The notes beneath the pieces were generated by a model that saw only the letters and a program-made list of their open reading frames with translations, searched no databases and was not told where the DNA came from. A program made the position numbers and the translations under genes. From Pleomorphomonas carboxyditropha (GTDB lineage: Bacteria > Pseudomonadota > Alphaproteobacteria > Rhizobiales > Pleomorphomonadaceae), in NCBI RefSeq assembly GCF_002770725.1, contig NZ_NQVN01000007.1, positions 62,001 through 126,000 on the forward strand: 64,000 nucleotides of DNA, in the 5' to 3' direction. Within the stretch, counting starts at the first letter, position 1. Each line of letters starts with the position of its first letter. Positions 57,094 through 64,000 of this stretch are shown piece by piece.

Positions 57094-57781
57094 CGGTGGC
57101 GACGAGCTTCCAGTTCGGATCCGACGACCTAATCTCGCGGGCGAACGTCCAGACGTCGGTCACCTCGGCCACCCGTTGTGAATCGCCTTCGACCACCGAA
57201 CCGTCGCGGCCGTGGGTAACCGAGATGAGCTGCGAGGAAAAGCGCACCGTCACCTGCGCCACGCCGTTCTCGATCCCGGCGTCGGCCACCTCCGCCTTGT
57301 CGATGCCGACGAAGGTGAAGTCTATTTTCTCGCCGCGTCCCTCGCGTTCGGCGATCACGCCGGAAAATCCGTCGAAGACTTCGCGCGACAGCAGCGGCTT
57401 CAGCGCCGCCCGGTCGCCGGCGGCAAAGACGGAGACGATCATCTCGTAGGCCGCGCTGGCGCCCGCCATGAACCCGTCGAGGTCGAAGTTGCGATCGGCC
57501 GAGGCGATCGCCTTGAGGCCGGTATTGGCGCTGCCGGCGGGGATCGCCTCGTCGATGCGGGCGAACACGGCTTCGCGCGGATCGGACCGGCCCTCGCGCG
57601 GCAGCGTCACCACATTGTCGCCCGCCGGCGGCGGTTCGATTTCCGCCTTGCGACCGGCGAACGGGTCGAAAGGCGGCTTCTCGTTGCCGGTGCGCGTGCC
57701 GAGCACGCTCCTGAGGCGCCAGAAAATGACGACGGCGATCACGAGGAAGATGAGGCTGGTGAGATCGAGGAAGGCGTTCAT
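57080..57781 (-). CDS. Tim44-domain protein (TimA-like)
   Basis: A 233-residue protein with one N-terminal membrane helix (DLTSLIFLVIAVVIFWRLRSVLG) and a C-terminal Tim44-like domain: FMAGASAAYEMIVSVFAAGDRAALKPLLSREVF, then VAQVTVRFSSQLISV and VTDVWTFAREIRSSDPNWKLVATD. In mitochondria Tim44 tethers import motors; the bacterial forms are membrane-anchored adaptors of uncertain function. It lies directly upstream of mltA and is divergent from fxsA, the standard Rhizobiales layout. Confidence 0.9.
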   Translation of the reverse strand: MNAFLDLTSLIFLVIAVVIFWRLRSVLGTRTGNEKPPFDPFAGRKAEIEPPPAGDNVVTLPREGRSDPREAVFARIDEAIPAGSANTGLKAIASADRNFDLDGFMAGASAAYEMIVSVFAAGDRAALKPLLSREVFDGFSGVIAEREGRGEKIDFTFVGIDKAEVADAGIENGVAQVTVRFSSQLISVTHGRDGSVVEGDSQRVAEVTDVWTFAREIRSSDPNWKLVATDAGG

Positions 57782-58025
57782 CCGAGCATCGTTTCCCTCA
57801 GTTGGCGCCGGAAGGGCGCAGCATCGCATTTTGTGTCGTCTGCCTATGTAGGCGACGGCGGCGGCGAGGGAAAGACGGACATGCGGTGAATCTGGAGCGA
57901 TTTCGACGACACGGCCGCCATTTGCCGCCGTCGTCGCTGCGACCATATGGGAGCGACAGCGACCCTTGCGCCCGACCGGACGGCCGGCCATCATGCCAGA
58001 ACACGCCGACCGAACCGGAACCGTC

Positions 58026-58532
58026 ATGCATCTTTCGCCTTACCTGCCCGTTCTTCTCATCGCCTGGCCGATCGCCGAGATCGCGACGCTCATCTGGGTG
58101 GGCGGCCACCTCGGCGTCATCAACACCGTCGGCCTGGTGCTGCTCGCCGCCTTCGGTGGCCTGGCGCTGTTCCGCTATGTCGGTTTCGGCCTGCTGCGCC
58201 GCGTGCAGGCCGAACTTTCCGGCGGGCGGATGCCGACCGGCACGCTGCTCGAAGGCTTTGTCGTGCTCGTCGCCGGCATGTTGCTGATCCTGCCGGGCTT
58301 CCTGTCCGACGTGCTGGCCTTCCTGCTGCTGTTCGCCCCGGTTCGGCGGCTGATCATTGCGGCGATCGCCTCGCGTCTCACGGTGTCGACGGTTTCCTCG
58401 GGCCGCCGCCCCGCCGACGACGGTGTCGTCGATCTCGATGAAGACGAATGGGAAAGGCGCAACGACAGTGATTCGCCCTGGTCGGACCGCCCGCCGATCC
58501 CTCCGCCCGACCGTGACGGCGATCGGTCTTGA
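58026..58532 (+). CDS. FxsA-family membrane protein
   Basis: A 168-residue inner-membrane protein. FxsA features are LPVLLIAWPIAEIATLIWVGG, a second helix TVGLVLLAAFGGLALFRYVGF and a third GMLLILPGFLSDVLAFLLLF. A low-complexity acidic C-terminal tail of Asp, Glu, Pro and Arg follows. FxsA modulates exclusion of phage T7 by F plasmids in E. coli when overproduced; the native role is unclear. The ATG at 58026 is chosen; in-frame ATGs further upstream give a polar extension. secB is 132 bases downstream. Confidence 0.87.
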   Translation: MHLSPYLPVLLIAWPIAEIATLIWVGGHLGVINTVGLVLLAAFGGLALFRYVGFGLLRRVQAELSGGRMPTGTLLEGFVVLVAGMLLILPGFLSDVLAFLLLFAPVRRLIIAAIASRLTVSTVSSGRRPADDGVVDLDEDEWERRNDSDSPWSDRPPIPPPDRDGDRS

Positions 58533-58664
58533 TCTCACCCGTCAAGCCTGATAGCGCTCGGACCCGCGGAAAAATCGGGAAACGGCCCTCTGCTGCCGGT
58601 TCCACCTAACACGAGGGTCACCCTTGCGGGCGTTGTCGCCCCGGCTGGCCGGAGGAGTGCGAAA

Positions 58665-59150
58665 ATGAGTTCGGTTCAGCCCGAAAACGGCGCCGCTGAA
58701 GCCCAGCCGTCGATGAGCGTCGTCGCCCAGTATGTCAAGGATCTGTCCTTCGAGAACCCGAAGGCGCCGGACAGCTTGCGGGCCCGCGAGACCGCGCCGC
58801 AGATTTCCATCGGCGTCAACGTCAACTCCCGCCAGCGCAGCCAGAGCGACTACGAGATCGATCTGCATCTCGAAGCCAAGGCGGCGATCGGCGAGGAAGT
58901 GGTCTTCAACGTAGAGCTGTCCTATGGCGGCCTCATCACCGTGCAGAACGTCCCGGCCCAGCACCTGCACCCTTACGTCAATATCGAGGGGCCGCGTCTG
59001 TTGTTCCCCTTCGCGCGCCAGATCATCGCCGATGCCGTCATCCGCGGCGGTTTCCCGCCGCTGCTGATCGACCCGATCGATTTCGTCGCCCTCTATCAGC
59101 AATATCTCGCTCGCCTGCAGCAGATGCAGCAGCAGGGCGCCGCCAACTGA
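58665..59150 (+). CDS. secB: Protein-export chaperone SecB
   Basis: A 161-residue export chaperone that holds precursors unfolded and hands them to SecA. It has PSMSVVAQYVKDLSFENPKAP, INVNVNSR-like and YEIDLHLEAKAAI strands, the YGGLITVQNVPAQHLHPYVNIEGPRLLFPFARQII motif and FPPLLIDPIDFVALYQQYL. The last part is glutamine-rich. In related genomes it follows dnaQ closely; here it is 19 kb away. It has its own terminator. Confidence 0.96.
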   Translation: MSSVQPENGAAEAQPSMSVVAQYVKDLSFENPKAPDSLRARETAPQISIGVNVNSRQRSQSDYEIDLHLEAKAAIGEEVVFNVELSYGGLITVQNVPAQHLHPYVNIEGPRLLFPFARQIIADAVIRGGFPPLLIDPIDFVALYQQYLARLQQMQQQGAAN

Positions 59151-59174
59151 GGCGAATGCTCCGAACCCGTCGCG

Positions 59175-59206
59175 AACGGCGCGTCTCCGGAAAGGGGCGC
59201 GCCGTT
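59175..59206 (+). terminator. Terminator after secB
   Basis: A 9-bp stem AACGGCGCG/CGCGCCGTT (59175-59183 with 59198-59206) with a 14-base loop, followed by TGTCTTT, starts 24 bases after the secB stop. Confidence 0.7.
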
Positions 59207-59240
59207 TGTCTTTAGGCGGAGGCCGCTCCTTGACCGCCGC

Positions 59241-60011
59241 TCAGGCCCCGAGATCGGAAAGATAGGTATTCTCGGCGCGGGAGCCGGCATAGGCCTCCGG
59301 CTCGATGCGGGCGAAAAGCAGCGCCTCGTCCCGGTCGCCGGGCGCGGCGAGAATGGCGCCGTCCGGCGCTGCGATGCGGGAAAGGCCCGCGTAGGCGAAT
59401 TCGCCGCCGCCGCCGCAATTGTCGACATAGGCGACGAAAAGCTGATTCTCGAAGGCGCGCACGGCGATCATGTGGGCGGCGATGAACTCGCCCGATCCGC
59501 CGACCGGCAGGGCCGTCGGCACCAGCACCGCATCGGCGCCGGCCCGGGCGAGACGGCGGACATTCTCGGGAAATTCCACGTCGTAGCAGATCAGCAGACC
59601 GAGGCTCAGCCCGTCCTGGCGGACGATTGTCGTCGAGGGCGGCGCGGCGCGGAACCAGCGTCTTTCGTAAAGGCCATAGAGATGGCTCTTGCGATAGACC
59701 GCCCGGCTCTCGCCGCAGACCCAGAGCGCGCTGTTGTAGAGCGCGTCCCCGTGGCGCTCGGCAAAGCCGGCGACGATACCGATGGCATGCCGGCGGGCGA
59801 TCGCCGCGACCCTGCCGGCGAGCGGACCGTCGGCCGGCTCCGCCAGAAGCGGCAGGTCGGGGCCGGCGCCGTAGCCGACGAGGCCGAGTTCCGGCGTCAC
59901 CAGAAGGCGGGCACCGCCGGCCGCCGCCTCGGCCGCCCCCCGCTCCAGCCGGTCGAGATTGGCGGCGACGTCGGACGGGCGGGATTGCATCTGCAAGGCG
60001 GCGAGCAGCAT
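59241..60011 (-). CDS. Carbon-nitrogen hydrolase (nitrilase superfamily)
   Basis: A 256-residue nitrilase-fold amidase. The Glu-Lys-Cys triad is visible: glutamate in LLVTPELGLVGYG, lysine in AVYRKSHLYG and the cysteine in GLLICYDVEFPENVR near residue 150. Members hydrolyse amides such as deaminated glutathione, carbamoyl compounds or omega-amides, and no substrate can be chosen here. The ATG at 60011 has GGAG six bases upstream; a GTG four codons earlier is possible. It is divergent from the FAD oxidoreductase gene. Confidence 0.9.
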   Translation of the reverse strand: MLLAALQMQSRPSDVAANLDRLERGAAEAAAGGARLLVTPELGLVGYGAGPDLPLLAEPADGPLAGRVAAIARRHAIGIVAGFAERHGDALYNSALWVCGESRAVYRKSHLYGLYERRWFRAAPPSTTIVRQDGLSLGLLICYDVEFPENVRRLARAGADAVLVPTALPVGGSGEFIAAHMIAVRAFENQLFVAYVDNCGGGGEFAYAGLSRIAAPDGAILAAPGDRDEALLFARIEPEAYAGSRAENTYLSDLGA

Positions 60012-60214
60012 CGGCGGCTCCACGGGATGGGGGTGAGTTCAAGAGGCATACAGGCCGGGCGTGCCCCGCTCAAGCCGTTGCCGCCCGTATGAGAAAAATG
60101 CTCTTCATATAAGCGGACTTCGGAAGCTGCCGGACTGGATCGGCCCGAATTTTGGCTTAAAACAAGGGTGCTGCTGCCGGTCATTTCGGCAGCCTTCCGG
60201 GGAGTTTTGCAAAA

Positions 60215-61543
60215 ATGGGTCCGCAGGTCGATCCCGTTCCGTCCGATATCGTGGTGCCGAAGGAGGCCGACGTCGTCATCGTCGGCGGCGGAATCATCGG
60301 CACCAGCTCGGCGCTCTATCTGGCCGAGCGGGGCCTCAAGGTCGTGCTTCTCGAAAAGGGCCATGTCGGCGGCGAGCAATCGAGCCGCAACTGGGGCTGG
60401 GTGAGGCAGGCCGATCGCGATCCGCGCGAGTTCGATCTCATTCGCGAGGCGATGCGGCTGTGGCGGGAGATGGGCGCCCATGGCGTCGGCGATACCGGCT
60501 TCCGCGAGACCGGCATCTTCTTCGCTGCTCGCCGGGGGCGCGAGGTCGACGGCTACCGCGCCTGGGTCAAGGCGGCGGCCGAGCACGGCATCGCGTCCGA
60601 GGTGATCGAGGGCGAGGCGGTGCGCGCCGTCATGAAGGACGATCTGTCGCCGCCGCCGGCCGGCCTCTGGTGCCCGAGCGACGGCTGCGCCGAGCCGCAG
60701 AAGGCGGCGCCGGCCATTGCCCTTGCCGCCCGGGCCAAGGGCGCCGTCATCCTCACCGACTGCGCGGTGCGCGGCCTCGAGGTGGCCCTCGGCGAGATCG
60801 TGTCGGTGGTCACCGAGCGCGGCAGCATCAAGACCAAGCGGGTGGTGCTCGCCGCCGGCGCCTGGTCGCGCCGCTTCCTGAAGGATCTCGGCGTCACGCT
60901 GCCGCAGCTCAAGATGCGCTCGACGGTGTCGCGGACCAGCCCGGTGGCCGGCGGTCCCGATGCCGGCATCTGGGACGACGTGATCGGCATTCGCAAGCGC
61001 GCCGACGGCGGGCTCACCGTGGCCAACGGCGTCGCCAACGTGGCGGCGCTCACCCCCGACCATCTGCGCTTCGCCCTCGACTTCCTGCCGGCGCTCATGG
61101 CCGACTGGCAGCACGTGTCGCTGTCCTTCGGTTCGCGCTTCTTCCGGGAGATCGACGACTGGCCGACGAGGCCGCTCGACAAGACGTCGCCCTACGAGAA
61201 GACGCGCGTTCTCGATCCGCAGCCGGATGTCCGCTTCCTGCGCCGGACCATGACCGAATTGAAGCGCCGCTTCCCGTCGTTCCAGGATACGCGCATCGTC
61301 CAGGCCTGGGCCGGCTTCATCGACGTGACGCCGGACGTGGTGCCGGTGATCTCGGAGGTGGATGGCCTTTCCGGTCTCGTCGTCGCCACCGGTTTTTCCG
61401 GTCATGGCTTCGGCATCGGGCCGGGCGCCGGCTGGCTGGTCGCCGATCTCGTTACCGGAACGACGCCGTTCGTCGACCCGACGCATTTCCGCCTGTCGCG
61501 CTTCTCCGACGGATCGAAGCCGAAACCGGCATCGAGACTCTAG
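60215..61543 (+). CDS. FAD-dependent oxidoreductase (DadA-like, DAO family)
   Basis: A 442-residue flavoprotein. The FAD-binding motif is ADVVIVGGGIIGTSSALYLAERG at about residue 20, with the acidic VVLLEKGHVGGEQSSRNWGWVRQ following. A central substrate domain and a C-terminal GLVVATGFSGHGFGIGPGAGWLVADL, with the second FAD contact, complete the fold. It resembles D-amino acid dehydrogenases and amine oxidases; the substrate is open. A 3-base gap separates it from convergent hemW. The start has only a weak ribosome-binding site. Confidence 0.86.
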   Translation: MGPQVDPVPSDIVVPKEADVVIVGGGIIGTSSALYLAERGLKVVLLEKGHVGGEQSSRNWGWVRQADRDPREFDLIREAMRLWREMGAHGVGDTGFRETGIFFAARRGREVDGYRAWVKAAAEHGIASEVIEGEAVRAVMKDDLSPPPAGLWCPSDGCAEPQKAAPAIALAARAKGAVILTDCAVRGLEVALGEIVSVVTERGSIKTKRVVLAAGAWSRRFLKDLGVTLPQLKMRSTVSRTSPVAGGPDAGIWDDVIGIRKRADGGLTVANGVANVAALTPDHLRFALDFLPALMADWQHVSLSFGSRFFREIDDWPTRPLDKTSPYEKTRVLDPQPDVRFLRRTMTELKRRFPSFQDTRIVQAWAGFIDVTPDVVPVISEVDGLSGLVVATGFSGHGFGIGPGAGWLVADLVTGTTPFVDPTHFRLSRFSDGSKPKPASRL

Positions 61544-61546
61544 ACT

Positions 61547-62749
61547 TCAGGCGGCGAGGTCGGCGACCACGGCATCGAGCACGAAGGCACCGGCCGGCGT
61601 GGTGCGGATGCGGCCATCGGGCAGCACCTCCACCATGCCGTGGGTGACCAGGTCGGAGATCCGTGCCGCGTCGAAGCGCCGGCCGGACAGCCGCTGATAG
61701 CGGGACGCGTCGATGCCTTCGACAAGGCGAAGGCCCATCAGCAGCATCTCGTCGCCGGCCATCTCGCCGAAGATTTCCTCGGTCTCGATCACGCCGTTGC
61801 CGGTCTCGGCGACACGCCGCATCCAGGCTTCCGGGTTGCGCTCGGCAATGGTGGCGAGGCGGCCGCGGTCGTCGCCGTGGACGATGCGGCCGTGGGCGCC
61901 GGGGCCGAGACCGATATATTCGCCGTAACGCCAGTAGAGGAGATTGTGCCGGCTTTCGCCGCCCGGTGTGGCGTGGTTGGAAATCTCGTAAGCCGGCAGG
62001 CCGGCCGCGCCGGTGATCGTCTGCGTCAGCTCGTAGAGATCGGCGGCGGCGTCGGCATCGGGCACCACCAGCTTGCCGGCGGCATATAGTTTCTCGAAGG
62101 CGGTGTCCGGCTCGATGGTCAGCTGGTAGAGCGACAGGTGGTCGGCGGCAAAGCCGATGGCGCGCCTGAGCTCGGCTTCCCAGGCGTCGAGGCTCTGGTC
62201 GGGACGGGCGTAGATGAGGTCGAAGGAAAGGCGCGGAAACGTCTCACGCGCCAATTCGAGCGCGCGGAGCGCCTCGTCGACGTTATGCAGCCGGCCGAGG
62301 AATTTGAGGTCCGCGTTGTTCAACGCCTGCACGCCGAGCGACAGGCGATTGACGCCGGCTGCCCGATAACCGCGGAAGCGCTCGGCTTCGACCGACGACG
62401 GATTGGCCTCCAGCGTGATCTCGGCATCGGCCGACATCTGCCAGTGATGGCCGATCAGTTCGAGGAGACGGCCGACGCTCTCCGGCTTCATCAGCGACGG
62501 CGTGCCGCCGCCCAGGAACACCGACGTCACCGTGCGGCCGGGGGTCAGGCGGGCATGGGCGGCGATCTCCCGCTCCATGGCGGCGAGATAACCGGCCTCG
62601 TCGATGCCCTTCGGCCGGACGTGGCTGTTGAAGTCGCAATAGGGACACTTGCGGGCGCAGAACGGCCAATGGACGTAGACGCCGAAACCGATGTCCGGCG
62701 TGCCCACGTCCGTCGCTGCCACGCCCGACAGGAGATCCCGTTCGCTCAT
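61547..62749 (-). CDS. hemW: Radical SAM heme chaperone HemW
   Basis: A 400-residue radical-SAM family protein. The cluster cysteines are in VHWPFCARKCPYCDFNSH, followed by SVFLGGGTPSLM and GVNRLSLGVQALN. The HemN C-terminal region (RHNLLYWRYGEYIGLGPGAHGRI) is present. HemW inserts heme into respiratory enzymes; it lacks the fourth-residue pattern of true oxygen-independent coproporphyrinogen oxidase (HemN), which has CxxxCxxCxC. Here the motif is CxxxCxxC followed by D. It is translated 4 bases after rdgB. Confidence 0.94.
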   Translation of the reverse strand: MSERDLLSGVAATDVGTPDIGFGVYVHWPFCARKCPYCDFNSHVRPKGIDEAGYLAAMEREIAAHARLTPGRTVTSVFLGGGTPSLMKPESVGRLLELIGHHWQMSADAEITLEANPSSVEAERFRGYRAAGVNRLSLGVQALNNADLKFLGRLHNVDEALRALELARETFPRLSFDLIYARPDQSLDAWEAELRRAIGFAADHLSLYQLTIEPDTAFEKLYAAGKLVVPDADAAADLYELTQTITGAAGLPAYEISNHATPGGESRHNLLYWRYGEYIGLGPGAHGRIVHGDDRGRLATIAERNPEAWMRRVAETGNGVIETEEIFGEMAGDEMLLMGLRLVEGIDASRYQRLSGRRFDAARISDLVTHGMVEVLPDGRIRTTPAGAFVLDAVVADLAA

Positions 62750-62753
62750 CGGC

Positions 62754-63419
62754 TCACCCGCGCGGTCCGAAGCCTATGGGGAAGGCGCCCTCGACCAGCA
62801 GCTTCAACGACCGCGACCGGTGCGACAGCGGCCCCGGCACGCCCCAGATCGAGCCGTGCTTTTCCGCCTCGGTCATCTCGCCGAACGTCCTGGTCTCGCC
62901 GTCCGGCATGAAAACAGGATCGTAGCCGTGGCCGAAATCGCCCGAGCGCGGCGGCCACACCAGCGTGCCGTCGCGCTTGCCGAGATATTCCTGGGTATGC
63001 CCGTCCGGCCAGGCGAGGCAGAGCAGCGACACGAAGGTCGCCCGCCGCTTGTCCGGCGTCGCGGCGCCGACCTTGTAGAGCTCCTCCTCGACGAGTCGCA
63101 TGGCCATCGACCAGTCGCGGTTCGGCCCGGCCCAGTCGGCGGTATAGACGCCCGGACGACCGTCCAGGGCTTCGACGCAGAGGCCGGAATCGTCGGCGAG
63201 CGCTACCTCGCCGGCGGCGCGGGCGGCGGCCAGCGCCTTGATGCGGGCATTGTCGACAAAGCTCTCGCCGTCCTCGACCGGCACCGGCAGGCCGAGGTCG
63301 CCGGCCGAGACCAGCTCGATGGGAAGACCGCCCAGCAGGAAATAGAATTCCCGGAGCTTGCCGTTGTTGTGGGTGGCGACAATCAGGCGCTTGCCGTCGA
63401 TGCGGCGCTGTTCGGTCAT
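62754..63419 (-). CDS. rdgB: XTP/dITP diphosphatase
   Basis: A 221-residue HAM1-family house-cleaning enzyme. It has IVATHNNGKLREF at the start, NARIKALAAARAAGEVALADDSGLCVEALDG and YTADWAGPNRDW, then GTLVWPPRSGDFGHGYDPVFMPDG and the final LSHRSRSLKLL. It clears non-canonical purine triphosphates, preventing mutation. It lies between rph and hemW on the same strand, 13 bases after rph. Confidence 0.95.
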   Translation of the reverse strand: MTEQRRIDGKRLIVATHNNGKLREFYFLLGGLPIELVSAGDLGLPVPVEDGESFVDNARIKALAAARAAGEVALADDSGLCVEALDGRPGVYTADWAGPNRDWSMAMRLVEEELYKVGAATPDKRRATFVSLLCLAWPDGHTQEYLGKRDGTLVWPPRSGDFGHGYDPVFMPDGETRTFGEMTEAEKHGSIWGVPGPLSHRSRSLKLLVEGAFPIGFGPRG

Positions 63420-63432
63420 ATCCTCAGTCCTC

Positions 63433-64000
63433 TCAGGAGGCGATGGCCGCTTTCTGCAGCTCGATCAGCTTGGCGATGCCGCCCTTGGCCAGCCTCAGCA
63501 ACTGCTGCAGCTCGTCTTCGGAGAACGGGGCGCCTTCGGCGGTGCCCTGGATCTCGACGAGGCCGCCGGAGCCGGTGATCACGAAGTTGGCGTCGGTCTC
63601 GGCCGAGGAATCCTCGATATAGTCGAGGTCGAGCACCGGCACGCCGTCGGAGATGCCGCAGGAGATGGCGGCGACGTGGTCGCGCAGCACCTTGGCCTGA
63701 GCCGGCACCAGATTGCGCCGGCGCATCCACTCGATGGCGTCGTAGAGCGCCACGAAGGCGCCGGTGATCGAGGCGGTGCGGGTGCCGCCGTCGGCCTGGA
63801 TGACGTCGCAGTCGATGACGATCTGCCGCTCGCCGAGGGCGATCAGGTCGACGACGGCGCGCAGGGATCGGCCGATCAGCCGCTGGATCTCCTGGGTGCG
63901 GCCCGATTGCTTGCCGGCCGCCGCCTCGCGCTTCATGCGCTCGCCGGTGGCGCGCGGCAGCATGCCGTATTCGGCGGTCACCCAGCCCTTGCCGCCGCCC
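63433..64000 (-). CDS. rph: Ribonuclease PH, C-terminal part
   Basis: The C-terminal 189 residues of a 3'-5' phosphorolytic exoribonuclease that trims tRNA 3' ends. The fragment includes [43 protein letters not shown], the [24 protein letters not shown] active-site stretch and the [22 protein letters not shown] phosphate-binding region. The gene runs off the right edge; only about 50 N-terminal residues are missing. The GTG at 63981 is internal, not the start. It is the first visible gene of the rph-rdgB-hemW operon. Confidence 0.95.
   Translation of the reverse strand, partial: GGGKGWVTAEYGMLPRATGERMKREAAAGKQSGRTQEIQRLIGRSLRAVVDLIALGERQIVIDCDVIQADGGTRTASITGAFVALYDAIEWMRRRNLVPAQAKVLRDHVAAISCGISDGVPVLDLDYIEDSSAETDANFVITGSGGLVEIQGTAEGAPFSEDELQQLLRLAKGGIAKLIELQKAAIAS

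Overview
This is a GC-rich, densely packed core-chromosome segment of an alphaproteobacterium. Gene content and order point to the order Hyphomicrobiales (Rhizobiales). The strongest signs are the hemE/ppsR-flanked replication origin, the parAB-rsmG-mnmG-mnmE-rho cluster, the dnaQ/secB/fxsA/tim44/mltA neighbourhood, the phoR-pstSCAB-phoU-phoB operon, an ftsK operon headed by an aminotransferase, and two dispersed palindromic repeats of a kind I recognise from Rhizobiales genomes. I cannot name the genus from the sequence. I saw no rRNA or tRNA gene, no CRISPR array, no insertion sequence and no prophage.

Layout. (1) 1-5 kb: end of an NAD(P)-binding protein gene, a DUF523 gene, and an aminotransferase-ftsK operon with a CtrA-type motif upstream. 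(2) 4.9-7.3 kb: ammonium module with amtB between two P-II genes and a sigma-54-like promoter. (3) 7.7-11.8 kb: a UbiH-type hydroxylase, an L,D-transpeptidase divergent from an orphan OmpR-type regulator, a cNMP-binding protein and xthA. (4) 11.9-16.0 kb: translation and secretion operon ffh, chorismate mutase, rpsP, rimM, trmD, rplS. (5) 16.4-26.2 kb: rightward genes dapF, a methyltransferase, mtaB, ftsY, ccmCDG, lolA, yciB, a VOC protein and a PatB-type lyase, with yggS opposed. (6) 26.4-35.6 kb: leftward block hemE, hemJ, rho, mnmE, mnmG, rsmG, parA, parB, with two parS-like sites. (7) 35.65-36.1 kb: predicted chromosomal oriC, with an AT-rich stretch, DnaA-box-like sites and two full CtrA motifs. 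(8) 36.2-40.5 kb: rightward block ppsR, maf, aroE, coaE, dnaQ, NUDIX. (9) 40.4-52.2 kb: cysK, dut, coaBC, the complete pho/pst operon and a divergent ppk2. (10) 52.3-64 kb: a glutamine-synthetase-like enzyme, a DUF900 lipoprotein, XRE-smr-mltA-tim44, fxsA, secB, a nitrilase-family gene, a FAD oxidoreductase, and hemW-rdgB-rph running off the right edge.

How it works together. The window is the origin-proximal chromosome. It carries the origin, the ParABS partition system with its centromere-like sites, and CtrA-type motifs at oriC and upstream of the ftsK operon, which together suggest cell-cycle control of replication and division. Nitrogen (P-II/AmtB) and phosphate (Pho/Pst with polyphosphate kinase) sensing modules sit on either side. 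Transcription diverges from oriC. I found no clear candidate for an entirely new biological system. The observations most worth checking are the oriC/CtrA/parS architecture, the twin P-II/AmtB module, the operator-like direct repeat at 9527-9557, the Tat-like LolA signal, the repetitive Ffh tail and the dispersed palindromes.
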